Source: Alkalimonas sp.
GTDB lineage: Bacteria > Pseudomonadota > Gammaproteobacteria > Enterobacterales > Alteromonadaceae
NCBI RefSeq assembly: GCF_020831925.1
Contig: NZ_JAFIFQ010000031.1
Span: forward strand, 1-45,081
Direction: 5' to 3'
DNA length: 45,081 nucleotides
Shown: positions 1 through 6,128 of the stretch, one piece after another
How the letters are laid out: each line of letters begins with the position of its first letter
Position numbering within the stretch: the stretch's first letter is position 1
The notes under the pieces: model-generated
What the model was told of the DNA's origin: nothing
What the model saw: the letters and a program-made list of their open reading frames with translations, nothing else
The model's database searches: none
Made by a program: the position numbers and the translations under genes

Positions 1-75
1 CAGCTCAGAGCGGGCTTGGTCAGTAATCGCGAGTTACTGAACCAAATCAAAGCTCACGGCTTACAAAAAATTTAA
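1..75 (+). CDS. 3' end of an unidentified upstream gene (partial)
   Basis: An open frame runs from the window edge to a TAA at 73-75 and encodes 24 residues ending in HGLQKI. It stops 10 nt before the SapC-family gene, and that gene's ribosome binding site (AAAGGGGAG) overlaps the stop codon, so this is probably the previous member of the same operon. The fragment is too short to identify. In comparable loci the preceding gene is often a second halogenase or a TonB-dependent receptor; that is family knowledge, not seen here. Confidence 0.5.
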   Translation, partial: QLRAGLVSNRELLNQIKAHGLQKI

Positions 76-85
76 AGGGGAGCCG

Positions 86-793
86 ATGGCTACTATCGAA
101 TTACTCAATAACGTTGACCATCTTGACGTGAAGATCCGCACTGAACGCAGCCCGGAACTAGGTGACAAACAAATGTTTTGTTTAAGTTTCCCAGCTGAGT
201 TTCGTGCTGCGCAAGCCTATTACCCCATTCTGTTTTACAAAGACGGCAACACCGGGCAGTTTATGCCTGTGTTGCTGTTGGGGTTTCAGGCAGGTGAAAA
301 CCTGTTTGTGCAACAACAACGGTGGCAAGCTGGCTACATACCATTAGACATCGCCCGCGAGCCTTTTACCATCGGCTTACAGCATGGTGAGCGCGTGATC
401 CACATTGACACGGCGCACCCGAAAGTGAACCGCACCACTGGGGAGGCTTTGTTTTTGGAATTTGGTGGTCACAGTCCCTACTTACAGCAAGTGGCTGAGC
501 AATTGGAAACCTTGCACCATGGCATTACCGACGCCAAGCAGTTCAGTGAGCAGCTACTGGCACTGGAGTTGATTGAGTCTTTCGTACTCGATGTCACCCT
601 GAACAATGGCCAACAGCACAGTTTGCATGGTTTTTATACCATCAATGAGCCAAACTTAGCTAAGCTCAGTGGCGAGCAATTGACGCAGTTGCAGCAGGCG
701 GGTTACTTAGACGCGATTTACATGATGCTGGCCTCGCAATCACAATTTGCGCGGTTGATTGGTTTTAAAAATCAACTGCTGGACATGAACTAA
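86..793 (+). CDS. SapC family protein
   Basis: A 235-residue protein recognised as SapC-family by its overall pattern: an early PAEF segment, the YYPILFYKD strand, the LLLGF segment, and a C-terminal half with the F-Y-INE stretch. There is no signal peptide or membrane segment, so it is probably cytoplasmic. The family has no established biochemical activity. It often sits beside halogenase and TonB-receptor genes in polysaccharide-using bacteria. The start is supported by a strong Shine-Dalgarno (AAAGGGGAG, ending 3 nt before ATG). The TAA is separated by one base from the next ATG at 795, so translation of this gene and the cupin gene is probably coupled. Confidence 0.85.
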   Translation: MATIELLNNVDHLDVKIRTERSPELGDKQMFCLSFPAEFRAAQAYYPILFYKDGNTGQFMPVLLLGFQAGENLFVQQQRWQAGYIPLDIAREPFTIGLQHGERVIHIDTAHPKVNRTTGEALFLEFGGHSPYLQQVAEQLETLHHGITDAKQFSEQLLALELIESFVLDVTLNNGQQHSLHGFYTINEPNLAKLSGEQLTQLQQAGYLDAIYMMLASQSQFARLIGFKNQLLDMN

Positions 794-794
794 G

Positions 795-1793
795 ATGTGG
801 TCTGCGGCGCAACCGGTAGCCACGCAGTCCGGCGTAACCGCGGATAGCATCAGCACTGCCATGCTCAATAGCACGAAGCCGCTGCACTTGCCTGATTTTG
901 CGGCGCACTGGCCGGCTGTCTGCGCAGCGAAACAAGGTGAGACTGCCATTCGTGATTATTTACTAAGCCATTACAGTGGTGAGCCCCTAACCGCTTATAT
1001 CAGTGATGCCCAGAGTAGCGGCCGGGTATTTTACAATGCGGATTTCAGCGGTTTTAACTTTCAACCGGTGCACGCCAAGCTTGACCAACTGCTGGCTTCG
1101 CCAGATGACGGTGCCCACTGGTATGTCGGGGCTACCTTTGTCCCACGTTGGTTTCCACAGTGGTTGCAACAGCAACATGTCCCAGCATTAGCTCAGCAGG
1201 CTGATAATCCACTACCCAGCTTGTGGATTGGCAATCAAAGCCGCGTTGCGGCGCACGCTGACCTGCCACAAAACTTGGCGGTGGTGGTAACCGGGCGTCG
1301 TCGCTTTACCTTATTTCCGCCCGAACAATTAGCAAACTTGTACATTGGCCCAATGGATGCTTCTCCCGCAGGCCGAGCGATAAGCCTGGTGGATTTCACC
1401 AAGCCAGATTTTGCGCAATTTCCAAAATTTGCCGAAGCCATGACGCATGCGCAGGTGGTAGAACTGGAGCCTGGGGATGCGTTGATCATTCCTAGCATGT
1501 GGTGGCATCACGTTGAGGCGCTTAGCCCGCTCAATGTGCTGATGAACTTTTGGTGGCGAGACAGCCCCAGCTATCTTCCTAGCCCGCAACTGGCGTTACA
1601 ACTGGCGATGCTGAGTATCAACGCTCTGCCGGAAGAGCAAAAAGCAGCATGGCGCGCACACTTTGAGCATTATGTGTTTGGTCACGGAAATGCCGGGCAC
1701 ATACCTGAACACTTACGCGGTTTGCAAGGCCTGTTGACGGAGCCTTTGGCCCGGCAGGTACGTGCTGAACTGTTAAATAAACTCAATAGATAA
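795..1793 (+). CDS. Cupin-like (JmjC/FIH-type) domain protein
   Basis: A 332-residue protein of the Cupin_8 / JmjC-like class, the fold of Fe(II)/2-oxoglutarate hydroxylases such as FIH. The metal-binding pattern is visible: H154-x-D156 in the AAHADLPQNL segment and a distal His (H238) in IPSMWWHHVE, followed by a cupin strand ending in NFWWRD. These suggest an oxygenase that hydroxylates a protein or small molecule, but the substrate is unknown. It lies one base after the SapC gene and 25 nt before the halogenase, so the three were probably made from one transcript. Its stop codon lies inside an exact 12-bp tandem duplication. Confidence 0.85.
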   Translation: MWSAAQPVATQSGVTADSISTAMLNSTKPLHLPDFAAHWPAVCAAKQGETAIRDYLLSHYSGEPLTAYISDAQSSGRVFYNADFSGFNFQPVHAKLDQLLASPDDGAHWYVGATFVPRWFPQWLQQQHVPALAQQADNPLPSLWIGNQSRVAAHADLPQNLAVVVTGRRRFTLFPPEQLANLYIGPMDASPAGRAISLVDFTKPDFAQFPKFAEAMTHAQVVELEPGDALIIPSMWWHHVEALSPLNVLMNFWWRDSPSYLPSPQLALQLAMLSINALPEEQKAAWRAHFEHYVFGHGNAGHIPEHLRGLQGLLTEPLARQVRAELLNKLNR

Positions 1794-1805
1794 CTCAATA
1801 GATAA
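1782..1805 (+). repeat. 12-bp tandem duplication across a stop codon
   Basis: The 12-mer CTCAATAGATAA occurs twice in direct succession (1782-1793 and 1794-1805). The first copy encodes the last three residues and the TAA of the cupin gene. The second, in frame, repeats the same three codons and the TAA, so the gene has a second in-frame stop 12 nt downstream. It looks like a recent slippage duplication. It lengthens the gap before the halogenase start. Confidence 0.9.
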
Positions 1806-1818
1806 CAACGAGGTCCAA

Positions 1819-3309
1819 ATGCAGTCGCAAGCAATCAAACGCGTGGTGATTGCCGGTGGTGGAACCGCTGGCTGGATGGCGGCCGCCGCCTTTGCCAAAC
1901 TTATGGGTAAGCATTTACAAATTTGTTTGGTCGAAAGTGACGATATCGCTACCGTAGGCGTGGGTGAGGCGACCATTCCGCCGCTTTTAACCCTGCATAA
2001 GCTGCTGGGCATTAACGAAGCTGAGTTTATGGCCGCCACCCAGGCTACCTTTAAATTGGGCATTCAATTTGAGAACTGGCGCGATCAGGGCCAGGACTAC
2101 ATTCACTCCTTCGGTACCACTGGCCAGGATTGCTGGGCAGCGGGCTTTCAGCATTTCTGGTTAAAAGGCCAGCAAGTCGGGCTCGCCAGTGACTACGGTG
2201 ATTATTGCCCAGAGTTATTGGCGGCAAAGGCTGCTAAGTTTGCCCATTTGCCGAATCGGTCATTAAATTATGCCTTTCACTTCGATGCCGGTTTGTACGC
2301 TAAATTTTTGCGCGCCATGGCAGAACAACATGGCGCAACCCGCATTGAAGGTAAAATTGCCAAGGTTGAAACCTGTGAGCAAAGCGGCACTATTACCGCC
2401 TTACAGATGACTAACGGTCAGCGCATTGCTGGCGACCTGTTTATTGACTGCACCGGTTTTCGCGCCCTGCTGATTGAACAAACCCTGCACACCGGTTTTG
2501 ATGACTGGAGCCATTGGCTACCTTGCGACTCGGCGATTGCGGTGCAAACCAGTGCCACGCGTGAGCCAGTGCCCTACACCCGTTCGATTGCCCATGGGGC
2601 CGGTTGGCAGTGGCAAATACCCTTGCAACATCGGGTCGGTAATGGCTTGGTGTATTGCAGTAAGCATTGCTCAGATGATGAAGCAAAAGCCTTGTTGCTG
2701 GCCAATCTGAGTGGCGACTTGCTGACCGAGCCGCGACTCATCAAATTCCGTACCGGCATGCGCCGCAAGCACTGGAACAAAAACTGTATCGCGCTGGGCT
2801 TGGCCAGTGGTTTTATTGAACCGCTGGAGTCAACCAGTATCCACCTGATCCAGCGCAGTATTGTCCGCTTGCTGCAAATGTTCCCACTCAATGGCATCAG
2901 CCAGGCGGATGTCGATGAGTTTAATCAGCAAACCGAGCATGAAGTACTGAATATTCGCGATTTTATTATTCTGCACTACCATGTTACCGCGCGCCGCGAC
3001 ACAGCATTTTGGCGCTATTGCCAAAGCATGCCCATTCCGCAGTCACTTGCTCATCGCATTCGTTTGTTTAAGGAAACGGGCCGGGTGTTTAAGGTACCGA
3101 ACGAGTTGTTTGGTGAAAACTCCTGGACGCAAGTGATGCTGGGCCAAGGCATGGTGCCAGATCAGTATCACCCGATCGTGGAGCTGATGAGTGAGCAGGA
3201 GCTGAATCATTTTCTTAGTCAAATCAAACTGCAAAATCAGCGGTTGGTAGCACAATTGCCGAGTCATCAGGCGTTTTTGCAAAGCTACTGCCCAGCGATG
3301 GCAAAGTAA
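1819..3309 (+). CDS. Flavin-dependent tryptophan-type halogenase
   Basis: A 496-residue FADH2-dependent halogenase. Visible family marks are the N-terminal FAD motif GGGTAGW (13-19), the GVGEATIPPL loop (47-56), the catalytic lysine K79 in ATFKLGIQF (the same number as K79 of PrnA), the WxWxIP motif at 263-268, and the EPLEST segment with E337, matching the PrnA catalytic Glu. All key residues are present, so it is probably active, using a reduced flavin supplied by a separate reductase (none in the window). Free tryptophan is not a safe substrate call: relatives encoded near TonB-receptor genes often prefer other indoles. A good ribosome site (GAGG, 5 nt before ATG) supports the start. Confidence 0.92.
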   Translation: MQSQAIKRVVIAGGGTAGWMAAAAFAKLMGKHLQICLVESDDIATVGVGEATIPPLLTLHKLLGINEAEFMAATQATFKLGIQFENWRDQGQDYIHSFGTTGQDCWAAGFQHFWLKGQQVGLASDYGDYCPELLAAKAAKFAHLPNRSLNYAFHFDAGLYAKFLRAMAEQHGATRIEGKIAKVETCEQSGTITALQMTNGQRIAGDLFIDCTGFRALLIEQTLHTGFDDWSHWLPCDSAIAVQTSATREPVPYTRSIAHGAGWQWQIPLQHRVGNGLVYCSKHCSDDEAKALLLANLSGDLLTEPRLIKFRTGMRRKHWNKNCIALGLASGFIEPLESTSIHLIQRSIVRLLQMFPLNGISQADVDEFNQQTEHEVLNIRDFIILHYHVTARRDTAFWRYCQSMPIPQSLAHRIRLFKETGRVFKVPNELFGENSWTQVMLGQGMVPDQYHPIVELMSEQELNHFLSQIKLQNQRLVAQLPSHQAFLQSYCPAMAK

Positions 3310-3344
3310 TAGTCACCACTACTACCCTTGACAACATGCTAGCT

Positions 3345-3362
3345 TGCCACTTGGCATTTTTT
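3345..3362 (+). terminator. Weak hairpin plus T-run after the halogenase
   Basis: TGCC-ACTT-GGCA followed by six T. The stem is only 4 bp (5 with a 2-nt loop), so termination would be weak. It lies 36 nt after the halogenase stop and before the operator palindrome, where an operon end is expected. Confidence 0.3.
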
Positions 3363-3403
3363 AATTTTAAACCCGTATTGCATTGACCTTGGTCATAAAT
3401 TGC

Positions 3404-3439
3404 ACTAGCCTAAATGTAAGCGCTTACATTTAGGCTAGT
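3404..3439. promoter_or_regulatory. Perfect 36-bp palindrome with LacI-family operator core
   Basis: Every base from 3404 to 3439 pairs with its mirror about the centre at 3421/3422. The core TGTAAGCGCTTACA (3415-3428) matches the usual LacI-family operator shape (T-x-x-A-x-CG-x-T-x-x-A with a central CpG). It lies upstream of the laminarinase gene and could overlap its promoter: a possible -35 TTGACC (3383-3388) is 17 bp from a poor -10 (TAGCCT, 3406-3411) inside the left arm. A LacI-type sugar-responsive repressor of the laminarinase and receptor genes is the natural inference. No lacI-like gene lies in the window. There is no T-run directly after it, so a terminator is less likely. Confidence 0.75.
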
Positions 3440-3489
3440 ATCACCATTGCTAAATGACAGGTATAGCAACAAAACCAGGAACTCAAGTT

Positions 3490-6108
3490 ATGATTACAAC
3501 AACAAGATTCAAGCAACTGTCAGCCGCCCTTGTGGTGTGCAGCCTGATTGGTTGTGACGGGGACGTCAATACCAATTCCGATTTCACCGCAGTTGATCCC
3601 ACCGAGCCAGTCAGCGATTGGCAACTGGTATGGAGTGACGAGTTTGAAGGAAACAGCATTGATTTGCGTAAGTGGACCTTTGAGGTGGATTGCCGGGGCG
3701 GCGGTAATCAAGAGCAGCAATGCTATACCGACAGCCCAAACAATGCTTTTGTTTCTGATGGCACTCTGAAGATTATTGCCTTACCGGCGGAAGAAGGCGC
3801 AGCCAAGCCTTACACCTCTGCCCGCTTGAATACCAAAAACCAGGGCGATTGGCGTTATGGCCGCATTGAAGTGCGGGCCAAAATGCCCTATGGCCAGGGC
3901 AGCTGGCCGGCGATCTGGATGATGCCAACCGACTCCGTGTACGGTGGCTGGCCCAAGTCCGGCGAAATAGACATTGTGGAAGCCGTCAACCTGAAAGTGG
4001 CCGATGAAGAAGGCAACGTCGAGTCACGGGTGCATGGTACCCTGCACTATGGCCGCGACTGGCCAAACAATGTTTACTCCGGCAAAGCATACACCCTGCC
4101 CGATGGCGCCAACCCAGCCGATGGTTTTCATACCTACGCCATTGAATGGGAAGAAGGCGAAATTCGTTGGTACGTCGATGGCTATCTGTACCAAACCCAG
4201 ATGGCCTCGCAGCTGCGCTTTAACAGCCGAGGTGAAGTGGTTGGTTTACGTCACCGTGGCTGGTTTGCCGAATACTACAACCAGATCACCGGTGCACTGG
4301 AAACCCAGTACAACAATGCACCTTTTGATCAACGCTTTCACCTGATCCTAAACCTGGCAGTCGGTGGCAACTGGCCAGAGAATGTCAATAATGGCGGCAT
4401 CGATGCCGATGTCTTTGCCGATGGCCAGGTGTTTGAAATCGATTATGTGCGGGTGTACCAGTGTGCCTCCAACCCCAAAACGGGTAAAGGTTGCGCCACG
4501 GTGCGCGCTGGCTACAAAGATGAGGATACGCTTGTCACTGGCATGGCCCCTATCCCCTCACCGCCATCGACCGGTATCCCGCAAAACCTGACCATTTTTG
4601 CCAATGGCACCACCAACCCGAGCTGGCCTGCCTGGGATTGCTGTGGTGGCTCTACGCCACAACTGGAAGAAGATGCCGAACGTGGCAATGTGTATGAGTT
4701 CCTGGTGGGCAACGAGCCAACCGTGAATGGTTTTATTAGCCGCTCAGCTTTTACTGGGAGTCCGGCCGCCTTTGATGCATCGCCTATTCTGGAAACAGGC
4801 GCTATCCGCTTTGATATGAAAGTGGTTTCAATGCCTAATAACCCGGATGCAGCCTGGTTGTTCAAGGTAGAAAGCAATGAAAATACCACCTTTGCCGAGC
4901 TACCGCTGGATGCCAGCGTCGAAGGCATGATGCCAGTAACAGGCCAATGGCAAAGCTACACCTTCCCGCTGCAAATGCTGGCCGATATGGGCTTGGACGT
5001 AAGCTCCATTGATGTCGTGATGGTATTCCCTGCCTGGGGGGTAGGTGCAGGGGCTGTTTATCTGCTGGACCAAGTGGAAATTAGTGGCGCCGAGCAAAGC
5101 TTCCCGGAGCTGGTCATTTTCGACAACGCGCAAAACCTGGATTGGCCCATGTGGGACTGCTGTGGTGGCAGCACGCCGATTGAGGTGCAGGATGAAGAAC
5201 AAGGCCTGGTTGCAGAGTTCCAGATTGGAGCCTCACCAACAGTGATGGGCTTTATTGGCCGGGCGCCCCTGGGTGGTGGCACTCCATTTGATGCCTCTGC
5301 GATGCTGCATGAAGGGGTGGTTCAATTCGACTTAAAAGTAGTCAATGCACCATCCAACCCGGATGCAACCTGGCTGTTTAAGATTGAATCCGACAATGCC
5401 AGTACAGAGGTTGAACTGCCGCTGGCTTCTGGCAACGCTGGCCAAAATCCCGTCACTGGTGAGTGGCAGACCTATACCTTCAGCTTGCAAGCACTGTCTG
5501 ATGCGGGTCTTGATCTGAGCGCCATTGATGTTGTGATGGTATTTCCTGCCTGGGGCACCGGTGAAGGTGCCGTGTATCGCATGAACAAGGTGCGGATTTA
5601 CAACCCCAACGCAGCTGGCAATAACCTGGTGTTGTTTGGCAATACTGTGAATGCGGACTGGAGTATTTGGGATTGCTGCGGTGGTTCTACGCCGACGGTA
5701 GAAATGGACGCTGAAAAAGGCCCGAGCGCTCAGTTTGTCATTGGTAGTCAACCTACCGTAATGGGTTTCCTGGCCAATGAAGGCGTATCTTTTGATGCCA
5801 CCGCACTGCTGGCGAATGGTGCTGTGAGCCTCGATTTAAAAATTGTCGAGCTGCCGAACAATCCGGCTGCCCCCTGGCTGTTTAAAATTGAATCGGTTGG
5901 CGCTGCCACTGAAGTCGAGTTGCCTTTGACCGAAGGCGGTGATGCACCTATTGCTGGTCAGTGGCAACGCTACAGCTTCCCGCTGCAGCGCCTGTTTGAT
6001 GCGGGCCTGGATATCAGTGCCATCAACGTACTGATGGTATTCCCGGCCTGGGGTGAAGGCAATGGTGCTGTCTATCGCATGGCCAACGTCGAAATCTCCA
6101 ATAACTAA
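3490..6108 (+). CDS. GH16 family laminarinase (endo-beta-1,3-glucanase), lipoprotein, with three C-terminal repeat modules
   Basis: An 872-residue secreted beta-glucanase. A lipoprotein signal ends in the lipobox LIGC (19-22). The GH16 domain spans about 38-330, with the catalytic motif EIDIVE (159-164; the two Glu are nucleophile and acid/base) and the typical WSDEF, GSWPAIWMMP and LNLAVGGNWP segments. Three homologous modules of about 160 residues follow, each with a WDCCGGSTP signature, probably glucan-binding. The start at 3490 has a good ribosome site (AGGA, 9 nt upstream) and begins a proper signal; an in-frame ATG at 3454 has neither. The residue after the lipid Cys is Asp, which in E. 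coli would keep the protein in the inner membrane. It lies 20 nt before the TonB-receptor gene. Confidence 0.92.
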   Translation: MITTTRFKQLSAALVVCSLIGCDGDVNTNSDFTAVDPTEPVSDWQLVWSDEFEGNSIDLRKWTFEVDCRGGGNQEQQCYTDSPNNAFVSDGTLKIIALPAEEGAAKPYTSARLNTKNQGDWRYGRIEVRAKMPYGQGSWPAIWMMPTDSVYGGWPKSGEIDIVEAVNLKVADEEGNVESRVHGTLHYGRDWPNNVYSGKAYTLPDGANPADGFHTYAIEWEEGEIRWYVDGYLYQTQMASQLRFNSRGEVVGLRHRGWFAEYYNQITGALETQYNNAPFDQRFHLILNLAVGGNWPENVNNGGIDADVFADGQVFEIDYVRVYQCASNPKTGKGCATVRAGYKDEDTLVTGMAPIPSPPSTGIPQNLTIFANGTTNPSWPAWDCCGGSTPQLEEDAERGNVYEFLVGNEPTVNGFISRSAFTGSPAAFDASPILETGAIRFDMKVVSMPNNPDAAWLFKVESNENTTFAELPLDASVEGMMPVTGQWQSYTFPLQMLADMGLDVSSIDVVMVFPAWGVGAGAVYLLDQVEISGAEQSFPELVIFDNAQNLDWPMWDCCGGSTPIEVQDEEQGLVAEFQIGASPTVMGFIGRAPLGGGTPFDASAMLHEGVVQFDLKVVNAPSNPDATWLFKIESDNASTEVELPLASGNAGQNPVTGEWQTYTFSLQALSDAGLDLSAIDVVMVFPAWGTGEGAVYRMNKVRIYNPNAAGNNLVLFGNTVNADWSIWDCCGGSTPTVEMDAEKGPSAQFVIGSQPTVMGFLANEGVSFDATALLANGAVSLDLKIVELPNNPAAPWLFKIESVGAATEVELPLTEGGDAPIAGQWQRYSFPLQRLFDAGLDISAINVLMVFPAWGEGNGAVYRMANVEISNN
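4588..6105 (+). repeat. Three tandem protein modules (WDCCGGSTP type) in the laminarinase
   Basis: Three in-frame modules begin at about 4588, 5110 and 5626 (522- and 516-bp spacing). Each opens with an F-N-x5-W-x2-WDCCGGSTP segment, then an (E/Q)F-x-(I/V)G-x2-PTV-x-GF strand, a PWLFKIES-like strand and a closing VMVFPAWG...VY-M strand. Adjacent Cys-Cys is kept in all three. The pattern resembles the C-terminal galactose-binding-like domain described in ExoP-type glucan hydrolases (recalled family resemblance, not verified), so glucan binding is the likely role. The nucleotide sequences have diverged, so the duplication is old. Confidence 0.75.
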
Positions 6109-6128
6109 AACAGACCGACAAGAGTAGA

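Noticed and set aside
3404-3439. The 36-bp palindrome as a transcription terminator
   Set aside because: No T-run follows directly, and its core is an operator-type sequence close to a possible promoter.
3454-3489. Upstream ATG of the laminarinase frame as the real start
   Set aside because: It has no ribosome site and would put 12 polar residues before the lipoprotein signal; the ATG at 3490 has both a ribosome site and a proper signal.
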